56,332 nucleotides of DNA from Collinsella aerofaciens. GTDB lineage: Bacteria > Actinomycetota > Coriobacteriia > Coriobacteriales > Coriobacteriaceae. This document shows, piece by piece, positions 16,824-26,263 of this stretch (position 1 is its first letter; each line of letters starts with the position of its first letter). The notes below the pieces were generated by a model that searched no databases, was not told the origin of the DNA, and saw only the letters and a program-made list of their open reading frames with translations. The translations under genes and the position numbers were made by a program. The stretch is taken from the NCBI RefSeq assembly GCF_018785245.1, contig NZ_WQPL01000059.1, forward strand, positions 1 through 56,332. Direction: 5' to 3'.

Positions 16824-17900
16824 ATGAGTCTGATTGATGATCTGGTCAAACTCGAGGAAGAGGCCAAGGAGCTCGTCGCGGGCGCCGACGACGCCGCCAA
16901 GCTCGAGGCTGCGCGCGTTGAGCTGCTCGGCCGCAAGGGCCGTATCACCGGCCTGATGCGCATGATGGGCAAGCTCGCTCCCGAGGATCGTCCCATGATG
17001 GGCAAACGCGCCAACGAGATGCGCCAGCTGATCGAGGGCATGCTCGACGAGCGCACCACCGAGATGAAGGCCGCCGCCCTCAAGCACGCACTCGAGCACG
17101 AGGCCGTCGACATCACGCTGCCGGGCATCCGTCCGCAGATCGGTCACCAGCACCTGATCAAGCAGATCATCGAGGAGGCCGAGGAGATCTTCTGCGGCAT
17201 CGGCTACACCGTCGAGTCCGGCCCCATGGTCGATACCTCCTACTACAACTTCACCGCGCTCAACGCGCCCATGGATCACCCGAGCCGCTCGGCTCGCGAC
17301 ACGTTCTATGTGGTCGACAACAACCCCGGCAGCGTCGCGCATCCCGAGGCTCACGCTCACGGCGAGTCCGACGTGCTGCTGCGCACCCAGACCTCGGGCG
17401 TGCAGATCCACACCATGGAGTCGCAGAAGCCTCCCATCTACATGATCTGCCCGGGCACCGTCTACCGTCCCGACACGGCCGACGCCTGCCACCTGCCGCA
17501 GTTCAACCAGATCGAGGGCCTGGTCGTCGACGAGGGTATCACCTTTGGCGATCTTAAGGGCACGCTCGACTACTTTGTTAAGTGCATGTTTGGCGAGGAT
17601 CGCAAGACGCGCTATCGCCCGCACTTCTTCCCCTTCACCGAGCCTTCCTGCGAGGTGGACGTGAGCTGCCACGTGTGCGGCGGCAAGGGCTGCAACTTCT
17701 GCAAGCACAGCGGCTGGATCGAGATCCTGGGCTGCGGCATGGTCGACCCCAACGTCCTGATCAACTGCGGCATCGACCCCGAGAAGTACACCGGCTTCGC
17801 CTTTGGTATTGGCGCCGAGCGCGTCGCGGCACTGCGCTACGATCTGCCCGACCTGCGCACGTTGATGACTGGTGACATGAGGTTCTTGAACCAGTTCTAG
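16824..17900 (+). CDS. pheS: Phenylalanine--tRNA ligase alpha subunit
   Basis: A 358-residue class II synthetase catalytic subunit. N-terminal coiled coil (residues 1-85, for tRNA binding), motif 2-type region with TYRPDTADACHLPQFNQIEG, HFFPFTEPSCEVDV, and motif 3 GFAFGIGAERVAALRY near the end. It carries CHVCGGKGCNFCKHSGW, a Cys-rich insertion also seen in other PheS proteins. ATG 16824 follows AAAGGGA and lies 84 bp after the T-box terminator; longer in-frame readings would run into the leader. It forms an operon with pheT. Confidence 0.96.
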   Translation: MSLIDDLVKLEEEAKELVAGADDAAKLEAARVELLGRKGRITGLMRMMGKLAPEDRPMMGKRANEMRQLIEGMLDERTTEMKAAALKHALEHEAVDITLPGIRPQIGHQHLIKQIIEEAEEIFCGIGYTVESGPMVDTSYYNFTALNAPMDHPSRSARDTFYVVDNNPGSVAHPEAHAHGESDVLLRTQTSGVQIHTMESQKPPIYMICPGTVYRPDTADACHLPQFNQIEGLVVDEGITFGDLKGTLDYFVKCMFGEDRKTRYRPHFFPFTEPSCEVDVSCHVCGGKGCNFCKHSGWIEILGCGMVDPNVLINCGIDPEKYTGFAFGIGAERVAALRYDLPDLRTLMTGDMRFLNQF

Positions 17901-17963
17901 AACGCTTTCTTCTTAGTTGCAGTTTCCGGCTCAAAGCCGCATTTATGAAAGGAGACCAGTTAG

Positions 17964-20417
17964 ATGCGCGTTTCTTACGACTGGCTCAAGACCATGATCG
18001 ATATTCCGGAGGATCCCAAGACCCTTTCGGACGAATACATCCGTACCGGCACCGAGGTCGAGGCGATCGACACCGTGGGCGAGTCCTTCGGCCACGTGGT
18101 GACTGCCAAGGTTCTTACCAAGACCCCGCACCCCGATAGCGACCATATGTATGTGTGCTCGGTCGACGTGGGCGACAAGAATCTCGACGCCGACGGCAAC
18201 CCCGCCCCGCTGCAGATCGTCTGCGGCGCGCAGAACTTCGAGGCTGGCGACCACATCGTCACGGCAATGATCGGCGCTGTGCTTCCCGGCGACGTCAAGA
18301 TCAAGAAGAGCAAGCTTCGCGGCGTCGTGTCCATGGGCATGAACTGCTCTGCGCGCGAGCTCGGTCTGGGCGGCGACCACTCCGGCATTATGATCCTGCC
18401 CGAGGATACGCCCTGCGGCATGCCGTTTGCCGAGTATGTGGGCTCGAGCGACACCGTGCTCGACTGCGAGATCACGCCCAACCGCCCCGACTGCCTGTCC
18501 ATGATCGGCATGGCCCGCGAGACCGGTGCCATCTTCGATCGCGATTTCCACGTTGAGCTGCCCGCCATCAAGGCCGAGACCGGCCGCGCGACTGACGACG
18601 AGCTTTCGGTCGAGATTGCCGACGAAGGCCTGTGCGACCGCTACGTCGCCCGCATCGTGCGCAACGTGAAGGTCGGCCCGTCGCCCGACTGGATGGTCAA
18701 GCGCCTCAACGCCCTGGGCGTGCGCCCGCACAACAACATCGTCGACATCACCAACTATGTGATGATGCTCACCGGTCAGCCGCTGCACGCCTTTGACCTG
18801 TCTACCTTTGCCGAGCGCGATGGTCATCGCCGCGTGGTGGTTCGCGCCGCCCAGCAGGACGAGAAGTTCACGACCCTTGACGGCGAGGAGCGCACGCTCG
18901 ACGCCGGCATGGGCCTTATCACCGACGGCGAGCGTCCCGTGGCGTTGGCCGGCGTTATGGGCGGCATGGATTCCGAGATCGAGGACGACACCGTCGACGT
19001 GATGGTCGAGAGCGCCTGCTTCAACGCCGGTCGCACCTCGCACACCAGCCGCGACCTGTCGCTGATCTCCGACGCCTCCATTCGCTTTGAGCGCCAGGTC
19101 GACGAGACCGGCTGCGTGGATGTCGCCAACGTTACCTGCGCGCTCATCGAGCAGATCGCCGGCGGCGAGGTCGCCCCCGGCTATGTGGACGTGTTCCCCG
19201 CGCCCAAGACCATCGACAGCATCAAGCTGCGCTTGGCCCGCGTGCACGCCATCTGCGGCGCCGACATCGAGCCCGACTTTATCGAGCGCTCGCTCACCCG
19301 CCTGGGCTGCACCGTCGAGCGCGACGGCGAGGACTTTATGGTCACCCCGCCGAGCTTCCGTCCCGACCTGCCGCGCGAGATTGACCTGATCGAGGAGGTC
19401 CTGCGCCTGTGGGGCATGGGTCGCGTCACGGCGACCATCCCGGCTGCCAAGAACCACATCGGCGGTCTGACGCGCGAGCAGAAGCTTACCCGCAAGGTCG
19501 GCGAGATCCTGCGCGCCTGTGGCCTCAACGAGACCACGACCTTTGGCTTTGCCGCCCCGGGCGACCTGGAGAAGATCGGCATGTCCACCGAGGGCCGCGG
19601 CTGCCCCGTGGTGCTCATGAACCCGCTGGTGGCCGAGCAGACCGAGATGCGCCGCTCGCTGCTGCCGGGCCTGCTGCAGTCTGTGGCCTATAACGAGGCC
19701 CACGGCACGCCCAACGTGCACCTGTACGAGGTCGGCAGCCTGTTCCACGGCCGCGAGAACGCCAGCCTACCCAAGGAGACCAAGTCCGTGGCGGGTGTGC
19801 TCTCGGGCCAGTGGAGCGAGCAGTCTTGGAGCATGAAGTACCGTAAGCTGCGTTTCTTCTTTGGCAAGGGCATCGTCGAGGAGCTGCTCGCCCAGCTGCG
19901 CATCGAGAAGGTTCGCTTCCGTCCCGTCGAGGGCGAGGGCTATGCCTTCCTGCAGCCGGGTCGCGCCGCCGAGGTCCTGTCCGGCGGCACCGTGCTGGGC
20001 TGGGTCGGCGAGATTCACCCCGAGGCGCGCGAGGCGATGGGCATCGATGAGGTCGTCGTTGCCTTTGAGCTCGATCTGGACAAGCTGATCAAGGGCGCTC
20101 GCAACCAGGAGAACTACCGCGAGTTCTCGCAGTATCCGGCTGTTGAGCACGACCTGGCTATCGTGGTCGATAACTCCGTGACCTGCGAGGATCTTGAGCG
20201 CCGCATTACCAGCGCCGGTGGCAAGCTGCTCGAGGGCGTGCGCCTGTTCGACGTCTACCGCGACCCGGTCCGCGTGGGCGTGGGCAAGAAGTCCATGGCC
20301 TTTGCGCTTACGTATCGCTCCGACGACCACACACTCACCAGCGAAGAGGTCGAAAAAGCACACCAGAAGATCGTCACCAAGGTGTGCAAGGGCGTAAACG
20401 GCGAGGTCCGCGGGTAG
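17964..20417 (+). CDS. pheT: Phenylalanine--tRNA ligase beta subunit
   Basis: An 817-residue partner of PheS forming the (alpha-beta)2 enzyme. Domains in order: N-terminal MRVSYDWLKTMIDI, an EMAP-like tRNA-binding domain (KVLTKTPHPDSDHMYVCSVD, about 45-150), B3/B4 editing region (NRPDCLSMIGMARE onwards), B5, core catalytic-like domain, and a C-terminal ferredoxin-fold anticodon-binding domain ending KAHQKIVTKVCKGVNGEVRG. AAAGGAG is 10 nt upstream of ATG 17964. Full length for the family. Confidence 0.96.
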   Translation: MRVSYDWLKTMIDIPEDPKTLSDEYIRTGTEVEAIDTVGESFGHVVTAKVLTKTPHPDSDHMYVCSVDVGDKNLDADGNPAPLQIVCGAQNFEAGDHIVTAMIGAVLPGDVKIKKSKLRGVVSMGMNCSARELGLGGDHSGIMILPEDTPCGMPFAEYVGSSDTVLDCEITPNRPDCLSMIGMARETGAIFDRDFHVELPAIKAETGRATDDELSVEIADEGLCDRYVARIVRNVKVGPSPDWMVKRLNALGVRPHNNIVDITNYVMMLTGQPLHAFDLSTFAERDGHRRVVVRAAQQDEKFTTLDGEERTLDAGMGLITDGERPVALAGVMGGMDSEIEDDTVDVMVESACFNAGRTSHTSRDLSLISDASIRFERQVDETGCVDVANVTCALIEQIAGGEVAPGYVDVFPAPKTIDSIKLRLARVHAICGADIEPDFIERSLTRLGCTVERDGEDFMVTPPSFRPDLPREIDLIEEVLRLWGMGRVTATIPAAKNHIGGLTREQKLTRKVGEILRACGLNETTTFGFAAPGDLEKIGMSTEGRGCPVVLMNPLVAEQTEMRRSLLPGLLQSVAYNEAHGTPNVHLYEVGSLFHGRENASLPKETKSVAGVLSGQWSEQSWSMKYRKLRFFFGKGIVEELLAQLRIEKVRFRPVEGEGYAFLQPGRAAEVLSGGTVLGWVGEIHPEAREAMGIDEVVVAFELDLDKLIKGARNQENYREFSQYPAVEHDLAIVVDNSVTCEDLERRITSAGGKLLEGVRLFDVYRDPVRVGVGKKSMAFALTYRSDDHTLTSEEVEKAHQKIVTKVCKGVNGEVRG

Positions 20418-20525
20418 GTCCTGCACTGGGATATGGGTCGGCGGTGGCTGCCGCCGAGTCCTACGTGACCGCTATGCTCGGTATGAGGCACCGTTGAGCC
20501 TGTATATATGACACGCGCATTACAT

Positions 20526-20561
20526 AACGGCGTGCTGCTTTGTCGGCAGTGCGCCGTTTTG
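20526..20561 (+). terminator. Terminator after pheT
   Basis: A stem of about 13 bp (AACGGCGTGCTGC with GGCAGTGCGCCGTT, two G-T pairs) followed by TTTT. It partly overlaps the -35 region of the nickel transporter promoter. Confidence 0.7.
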
Positions 20562-20569
20562 CTATGATA
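20540..20569 (+). promoter_or_regulatory. Candidate promoter of the nickel ECF operon
   Basis: TTGTCG (20540-20545) and TATGAT (20564-20569) with an 18-bp spacer. The NikR-like site begins 10 bp after the -10 hexamer, where it would cover the start of transcription. Confidence 0.5.
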
Positions 20570-20578
20570 GCCCGCGTC

Positions 20579-20606
20579 GTGTTACGAATTTGACAATACG
20601 TAACAC
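20579..20606. promoter_or_regulatory. NikR-type operator (GTGTTAC-N14-GTAACAC)
   Basis: Perfect inverted heptamers GTGTTAC (20579-20585) and GTAACAC (20600-20606) are separated by 14 bp. Comparative studies of nickel regulons describe NikR sites of the form GTGTTAC-N13/14-GTAACAC in several bacteria. The location just before an ECF metal transporter fits repression by nickel. No nikR gene is in this window. Confidence 0.72.
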
Positions 20607-20663
20607 TGTCAAGGTGATTTAAGCGGCGTTGCAATTCTGTGCGCCGACAACCGGGAGGCGTAC

Positions 20664-21749
20664 ATGCACATTCCAGATAACTATCTGTCCCCGCAGACCG
20701 ATGCCGTCATGGCGGTGGCGATGGTGCCCGTTTGGGTTCACTGCATCAAGAAGGTGCGTGCCACGCTCGATCGCGAGCATATGGCGTTCCTGGGCATCTG
20801 CGCCGCATTCTCCTTCTTGCTCATGATGTTCAACGTGCCGCTGCCCGGCGGCACCACAGGTCACGCCGTCGGCGGCGCGCTCATCGCGCTGCTGCTGGGC
20901 CCCGAGGCCGCGGCTATCGCTGTCTCGGTCGCGCTGGCGCTGCAGGCGCTGCTATTTGGCGACGGCGGCGTTCTGTCGTTTGGCGCCAACTGCTTTAACA
21001 TGGCCTTTGTGCTGCCGTTTGTCGCTGCTATCGTGTTTCGTGCGCTCAACAGCCGTCTGCACGACAAGAGCTGGGGCACCTCGGTTTCTGCCATCGTGAG
21101 CGGCTGGGTTGGCCTGTGCCTGGCGGCCCTGTGCGCGGCGGTCGAGTTCGGTATTCAGCCGATGCTCTTCACCAACGCTTCGGGCGCTCCGCTGTACTGC
21201 CCCTTCCCGCTGTCCGTGGCTATTCCGGCCATGTTGATCCCGCATATGCTGGTTGCCGGTGTGATCGAGGGCGTGGCGACGGCCGCCATCTACGGTTTCA
21301 TTAAGAAGACGGCGCCGAGCATTATCGTCGGGCCCGAGGCCGTCGATGGCCAGCTTGCTGCCGAGGGCGCTGCTGCCAAGAAGACCTCGCTGGTCCCCAC
21401 GCTCATTTTGGTCGCCGTGCTCGTGGTGGCCACGCCGCTGGGCTTGCTTGCCACCGGTGACGCCTGGGGTGAGTGGGACGCCGAGGGCGCCGCGACCGCC
21501 GTTCAGGAGGCTGGCGATGACAGCCTGCAGGCTTCGGTCGGCCTCGATACCCCGACCTTTGCCGACGCGCTGCCCACGGGTGATTACCTGCAGGCTTATT
21601 CCGAGGAGCAGGGTCTTGGCTTTGCCGGTCAGGCTGCCATGTATATCCTGTCCGGCGTGATTGGCGTGGCGGTGCTCACCATCGCATTCCGTCTGATCTC
21701 GCTGACGGTCAAGGAAAGCGGTGCTCATGGCAATAGCCGAGCTGCCTAG
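20664..21749 (+). CDS. ECF nickel/cobalt transporter substrate component, MN fusion
   Basis: A 361-residue membrane protein. It begins MHIPDNYLSP; the N-terminal Met-His of this family enters the membrane and coordinates the metal ion. Conserved CbiM/NikM motifs include PLPGGTTGHAVGGAL and FGDGGVLSFGANCFNM. After residue about 240 comes a separate part with helix LVPTLILVAVLVVATPLGLLA, a soluble segment, and a final helix, corresponding to the NikN/CbiN small subunit fused to M. The NikR-like operator favours nickel over cobalt. It is first in an operon with Q and O components. Confidence 0.86.
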   Translation: MHIPDNYLSPQTDAVMAVAMVPVWVHCIKKVRATLDREHMAFLGICAAFSFLLMMFNVPLPGGTTGHAVGGALIALLLGPEAAAIAVSVALALQALLFGDGGVLSFGANCFNMAFVLPFVAAIVFRALNSRLHDKSWGTSVSAIVSGWVGLCLAALCAAVEFGIQPMLFTNASGAPLYCPFPLSVAIPAMLIPHMLVAGVIEGVATAAIYGFIKKTAPSIIVGPEAVDGQLAAEGAAAKKTSLVPTLILVAVLVVATPLGLLATGDAWGEWDAEGAATAVQEAGDDSLQASVGLDTPTFADALPTGDYLQAYSEEQGLGFAGQAAMYILSGVIGVAVLTIAFRLISLTVKESGAHGNSRAA

Positions 21750-22563
21750 CTGGCTTGCGACCGAGCAGCGTTACGAGCCCGCGGGGGCTCGGCATCGTGT
21801 GATGCAAAAGAATGTCCTGCACCTGGCGAGCCTGCTTGAGCGGGTTCGCCTGGGTGGAGGCGCGCACGAGGGCGGGTCGATGGTCGACCGCGCCCTTTCT
21901 TGCGTTTCGGCTCCGGTGCGCCTGGTGGGGATGTTCGTCTGCGTCCTGTGCGTGTGCCTGACGCAGAGTCCGCTGTACCTGATGCTGATGGCGGCAATCG
22001 CGTTGGTGCTGGTCGCGGTGCGCCCCGCACGCGGGCTGCGTGCGACCTTTGTACCGGCGCTCGGCGCCACGGGGCTTGCCGTGGTTCTGGCACTGCCTGC
22101 CCTGCTGCTGGGCGCGTCTGCCACGGGCGCCATGCTCAAGATCGCGCTCAAGACGTTTATTAATGTGTCGCTGGTGCTGGGTGTTTCGTGGACGCTTACC
22201 TGGAGCCGCATGTCGGCGGCGCTCAAAATGCTGCACCTGCCCGACGAGGTTATCTTTACGTTTGATATGGCACTCAAGCATATCGAGGTGCTGGGACGCA
22301 CGGCGCACGATCTGTGCGAATCGGTCATGCTGCGCAGCGTCGGTTCCGCGCCCGCGGGTTTTTCGCGTACCGACTCGCTGGCGGGTATCATGGGCATGAC
22401 GTTTATCAAGGCGATGGAATGCAGCCGCGCGATGGACGAGGCCATGCTGTGCCGCGGCTTCGCCGGCGTGTATCCGGCGCCTGCACGGAGCGGCTTTGGC
22501 TGGCGCGATGCGGTTTACGCGGCCGGCGTTGCGTTGCTCGCCGTGTTGTGCGCGGTGCTGTAG
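21727..22563 (+). CDS. ECF transporter transmembrane (T) component, CbiQ/NikQ-like
   Basis: A 278-residue membrane protein of the CbiQ family that couples the ATPase to the metal-binding subunit. It has hydrophobic segments around residues 65-110 and 115-160, and the C-terminal cytoplasmic coupling motifs of T components (SAALKMLHLPDEV and CSRAMDEAMLCRGF, i.e. the A-R-G type motif). ATG 21727 overlaps the end of the MN gene by 23 bp, with AAGGAAAG before it, indicating translational coupling. Confidence 0.86.
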   Translation: MAIAELPSWLATEQRYEPAGARHRVMQKNVLHLASLLERVRLGGGAHEGGSMVDRALSCVSAPVRLVGMFVCVLCVCLTQSPLYLMLMAAIALVLVAVRPARGLRATFVPALGATGLAVVLALPALLLGASATGAMLKIALKTFINVSLVLGVSWTLTWSRMSAALKMLHLPDEVIFTFDMALKHIEVLGRTAHDLCESVMLRSVGSAPAGFSRTDSLAGIMGMTFIKAMECSRAMDEAMLCRGFAGVYPAPARSGFGWRDAVYAAGVALLAVLCAVL

Positions 22564-22607
22564 CGCGGACGGTCGAACCGTCGATGTGAGTAGGGAAGGG
22601 CGACGTT

Positions 22608-23378
22608 TTGGCAAACGATACGAATAACGCGATGGGTGCGAGCGGTGCTGCCGGCACCGAGGTCACGCCGATCATCGAGTTTCGCGACGTGCTGTTTTCC
22701 TATGCGGGTCATACGGTGATCGACGGCATTTCATTGCAGGTGAACCGTGGGGAGCTCGTTGCTCTGCTCGGTCCCAACGGCTGCGGCAAGACGACGATCA
22801 TGCGCCTTATCAACGGCCTTGAACTTGTGGACGCGGGTGCGTATCTGTTTGACGGGCATGCGGTCGATGCGGCATATCTCAAGGATTCCGCGACGGCCCA
22901 GCGGTTCCATCAGCGCGTGGGCTTTGTGTTCCAGAATGCCGATGCGCAGCTCTTTTGCGCCACGGTGGGCGAGGAGGTCGCGTTTGGCCCGGCTCAAATG
23001 GGGCTGCCGGCAGACGAGCTCGAGCGTCGCGTCCGCGACGCCATGGAGCTGTTCCAGGTTGCCGATCTGGTCGATGCCTCGCCCTATCAGCTTTCGGGCG
23101 GGCAAAAGAAGCGCGTGGCGCTGGCTGCCGTCGTGTCGATGAACCCGGATATCCTGGTGCTCGACGAGCCTACCAACGGACTTGACGAGGACTCTTGCGA
23201 CATCGTGGTCAACTTTCTACTGGCCTATGTTGCTGCCGGTAAGACGGTCTTGATGAGCACGCACCATCAGGATTTGGTACGACGCCTGGGTGCCCGTGCA
23301 ATCTTTATCGATCGATATCACCATGTGGTCGAGGCGCCGGTATCGTCGTATGGAACCGAGAGCGGCGTTGTGGAATAG
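22608..23378 (+). CDS. ECF transporter ATP-binding component, CbiO/NikO-like
   Basis: A 256-residue ABC ATPase powering nickel or cobalt uptake. Walker A LLGPNGCGKTT near residue 55, Q-loop VFQNADAQLF, signature YQLSGGQKKRVALA, Walker B DILVLDEPT and H-loop STHH are all intact. The chosen start is TTG at 22608, preceded by GGGAAGGG at suitable distance; an in-frame ATG at 22632 is the alternative and would drop eight poorly conserved residues. Confidence 0.9.
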   Translation: MANDTNNAMGASGAAGTEVTPIIEFRDVLFSYAGHTVIDGISLQVNRGELVALLGPNGCGKTTIMRLINGLELVDAGAYLFDGHAVDAAYLKDSATAQRFHQRVGFVFQNADAQLFCATVGEEVAFGPAQMGLPADELERRVRDAMELFQVADLVDASPYQLSGGQKKRVALAAVVSMNPDILVLDEPTNGLDEDSCDIVVNFLLAYVAAGKTVLMSTHHQDLVRRLGARAIFIDRYHHVVEAPVSSYGTESGVVE

Positions 23379-23457
23379 TTGCTGCGTGGAGCGTGCGTAG
23401 CCGCCCGCGCGGCTTTGCCGTGATGGTATAGTTATCCAGGTTTTTATGGGGGTGGCT

Positions 23458-24306
23458 ATGCCAAGCTGGAACATTCATATCGCTCAGACGGAGCGTTTGC
23501 TGGAGCGCACCGGTGCGCTTGCCAATAGCGTGCGCGACCGCAATGCCTTTTTGTTTGGCTGCGTGGTTCCGGATATCTTCGTGGGCTATATGGTCCCTGG
23601 CATCGCCGATCCCATCCCGTACCGCATTACGCACTTTGCAAAGCCCGAGCCTATCCCTAAGCCTCGTGAGCATGAGTTCTGGGATACCTATGTGGCACCG
23701 TTGCTTAAAAGTTCGCCCACCGGTGCGCCAGCTGCCGCGACCTCGATTGTCGAGGAGCGCGAGCGACTCAATCGGGTGCATTATCCCCAACGTTACAAGG
23801 ACGCCGAGCCGGTCGCCGGTCCCGGTGCTAGCGAGCTTTCGCTCGCGCCCGATGACGTGGCGCAGTCGCTGCTCGATCTGACGCTGGGCGTTTGGTCGCA
23901 TCTGGTGGCCGATACCGTATGGAATACGCGTGTGAATCAGTACCTGGAGGCGCACGGCGGCAAGCCGTGCGAGGAATTCCGCATTAAAAAGCAAGGCGAC
24001 TTTGACTGGTTTGGCAAGACGCTCGGCATTGTTTCAATTCCGCGCGCGACCGATCGCCTCTATACCGCTGCGACGCGTTTTGGGCAGTATCCCATCCATA
24101 AAGAGTACGTGCTCAAGACCATCGGCGTCATGCACGAGATTGTACGTGAAAACCCCGGTGAGCCCGACCATCCGCCATACCGCCTGCTGACCGAGGAGTT
24201 CTTCGACGCGACGTTTACCGAGGTGATCGAGCTGACCGAGGCGGGCTTTGCGGCTCGCGTTGCCGCTTCTGACGTCCCCGCAGTCCCTCTGATCGCTAGC
24301 TGCTAG
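23458..24306 (+). CDS. Zinc-dependent phospholipase C-like family protein
   Basis: A 282-residue protein starting MPSWNIHIAQTERLL, with the early WNIH, a CVVPDIFVGY segment and WSHLVADTVWN. These place His and Asp residues as in the Zn_dep_PLPC family, whose members bind zinc in a helical fold. No signal peptide is evident, so a secreted phospholipase role is uncertain. GGGGGTGG precedes ATG 23458; the earlier ATG 23446 has no good ribosome site. It follows the nickel transporter genes by 80 bp. Confidence 0.68.
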   Translation: MPSWNIHIAQTERLLERTGALANSVRDRNAFLFGCVVPDIFVGYMVPGIADPIPYRITHFAKPEPIPKPREHEFWDTYVAPLLKSSPTGAPAAATSIVEERERLNRVHYPQRYKDAEPVAGPGASELSLAPDDVAQSLLDLTLGVWSHLVADTVWNTRVNQYLEAHGGKPCEEFRIKKQGDFDWFGKTLGIVSIPRATDRLYTAATRFGQYPIHKEYVLKTIGVMHEIVRENPGEPDHPPYRLLTEEFFDATFTEVIELTEAGFAARVAASDVPAVPLIASC

Positions 24307-24443
24307 CCGGCCGGCTTGACGGCGAACAGTTCATCCCAATTGACCAACGGCTCCCGTCGCAGGGCATCTTCGGTGGTGCGCTCGGCATCGGAGAGGCTTG
24401 CGACTGAACGCAAATCGATGAAGCGGCATATGGAGAAGGTCTT

Positions 24444-24482
24444 AAAAAAGGGCCCGGAAGGCAATGCCTTCCGGGCCCTTTG
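24444..24482 (-). terminator. Terminator of pyk (possibly bidirectional)
   Basis: A perfect 16-bp stem (24447-24462 / 24466-24481, core GGGCCCGGAAGGC) with a 3-nt loop. On the minus strand it is followed by Ts (complement of 24444-24449). It lies 28 bp past the pyk stop and also faces the phospholipase-like gene. Confidence 0.88.
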
Positions 24483-24509
24483 CAATGCAAGTGTGCTTGC
24501 AAGTACGAT

Positions 24510-25970
24510 TTAGCGCACCTGAGCGACGTAAGCGACGTTGGTCGAGGAGACCTTGTCCTCGAGCTGGACGCTCATGCGGGGGTCGCCGGCGGTGGCGACG
24601 GTCAGATCGCCGGCCTCAACGTAGCCGAGCTCCTTAGCGGTCTCGATCGCCTTGACGATCGTGCCGTTGACGGTGCCCTGGGTAATCTCGGCCTGGTGCG
24701 GGATAACGCCCCAGTACATAATCATCTGCTGGACGGCCCACTCGTGGCGGGAGAACGCGCAGATCGGCATGTTGGGACGGAAGTGCGAGATCAGGCGAGC
24801 GGTACGACCGGTGGTCGTCGGCACGGTGATGCACTTGGCGCCAACGGTGGTAGCCATGTTCACAGCGGACATACCCACAACGTTGTTGACGACGCGGGTG
24901 CCGTGGGCGTCAGCCGGAACCTCGAGCGGAGCGTGAGCCGGGAGGTACTTCTCAGTCTCGAGAGCAATGCTGGCCTGCATCTTAACGGCCTCGACCGGGT
25001 ACTTACCGGCAGCGGACTCGCCAGAGAGCATAACGGCGTCGGTGCCGTCGTAGATGGCGTTAGCAACGTCGGCAACCTCGGCGCGCGTCGGGCGCGGGTT
25101 CTGCTGCATGGAGTCGAGCATCTGCGTAGCGGTGATAACGGGCTTATAGGCCGCGTTGCACTTGGCGATGATCTCCTTCTGGATGTGCGGAACGAGCTCG
25201 GGCTTGATCTCGATGCCCAGGTCGCCACGGGCGACCATGATGCCGTCGGAAGCCTCGAGGATCTCGTCGAAGTTCTCGACGCCCAGGGCGCACTCGATCT
25301 TCGGGAAGATCGTCACGTGCTCGCCACCGTTCTCGCGGCAAAGCTCGCGGATGCCGCGGACGGACTCGCCGTCACGGATGAAGGAAGCGGCGATGTAGTC
25401 GATGTTCTCGGTCAGGCCAAAGAGGATGTCCTGACGATCGCGCTCGGTGATAGCGGGCAGCGAGATGTTGACGTTGGGCATGTTGACGCCCTTGCGCTCG
25501 CCGATCAGGCCGTCATTCTTGACGACGCAGGTCATGTCCTGGCCGTCGACGGACTCGACCTCGAGGGCAACCAGACCGTCATCGATCAGGATAAGGGAGC
25601 CCTTCTCGACCTCGGAGGGCAGAGCCAGGTAGTCGAGGGAGATGTGCTCAGCGGTGCCGTGGAAATCCTCGGACGTGGGCTGAGCGGTGACGACGATCTT
25701 ATCGCCGGTCTTGACGGCAACCTTCTTGCCATCGACCAGAAGGCCGGTGCGGACCTCGGGGCCCTTGGTGTCGAGCAGGATGCCGACGGGCATACCGAGC
25801 TCCTTGGAAATACGACGGACGCGCTCGATGCGACCGTGGTGCTCGTCGTAGGAGCCGTGCGAGAAGTTAAAACGGGCGACGTTCATGCCCGCCTTGATCA
25901 TCTCGCGGATGGTCTCGTCGCTATCGCAGGCGGGACCCATGGTGCATACAATCTTAGTGCGCTTGTACAT
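24510..25970 (-). CDS. pyk: Pyruvate kinase
   Basis: A 486-residue glycolytic enzyme making pyruvate and ATP from phosphoenolpyruvate. It begins MYKRTKIVCTMGPACDS and has NVARFNFSHGSYDEH, LLDTKGPEVRTG, the active-site block IFPKIECALGVENFDEI with MVARGDLGIEI, and ATQMLDSM. There is no extra C-terminal PEP-utiliser domain. AGGTC before the ATG and the upstream AT-rich region suggest its own promoter. Codon use is strongly biased, as expected for a highly expressed gene. Confidence 0.96.
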   Translation of the reverse strand: MYKRTKIVCTMGPACDSDETIREMIKAGMNVARFNFSHGSYDEHHGRIERVRRISKELGMPVGILLDTKGPEVRTGLLVDGKKVAVKTGDKIVVTAQPTSEDFHGTAEHISLDYLALPSEVEKGSLILIDDGLVALEVESVDGQDMTCVVKNDGLIGERKGVNMPNVNISLPAITERDRQDILFGLTENIDYIAASFIRDGESVRGIRELCRENGGEHVTIFPKIECALGVENFDEILEASDGIMVARGDLGIEIKPELVPHIQKEIIAKCNAAYKPVITATQMLDSMQQNPRPTRAEVADVANAIYDGTDAVMLSGESAAGKYPVEAVKMQASIALETEKYLPAHAPLEVPADAHGTRVVNNVVGMSAVNMATTVGAKCITVPTTTGRTARLISHFRPNMPICAFSRHEWAVQQMIMYWGVIPHQAEITQGTVNGTIVKAIETAKELGYVEAGDLTVATAGDPRMSVQLEDKVSSTNVAYVAQVR

Positions 25971-26263
25971 TCAGACCTCCATCTGACATCGTCTTGCGCT
26001 GATAGATAAACCATAAGAAATAAAACTTAGTTGATTATAACGAAATGACGACCGAATACCCCCAAAAATCGACCGTATGCCGAATTAGAAGTTCATTTTT
26101 TGCGGAAAAACGGTATATGCAAAAACTTTACCAACCGTTCTAACCGCTGCTATCTGGGCGATATTTCAGTTTGACGATGCGCCAAAGAAAAAACGTTTTA
26201 TCAATGTTGAGCATCATACGGTCTGCATCGTTGCTTATGGACCATATTTCCAAATGGATTGTT
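25971..26263. other. AT-rich divergent intergenic region between pyk and the P-type ATPase
   Basis: About 290 bp clearly less GC-rich than its surroundings, with several A and T runs. It should contain the pyk promoter on the minus strand and upstream elements of the ATPase gene. No ORF, tRNA or confident hexamer pair was seen. Confidence 0.4.

Noticed and set aside
20540-20663. Cobalamin riboswitch ahead of the ECF transporter
   Set aside because: The 60-bp space after the promoter is too short and lacks a B12-box; the NikR-type palindrome explains regulation better.
24303-24485. Minus-strand 60-residue frame ending REPLVNWDELFAVKPAG
   Set aside because: The C-terminal part looks protein-like and could be a remnant of a lost gene, but its only starts lie inside the pyk terminator hairpin and no ribosome site is present.
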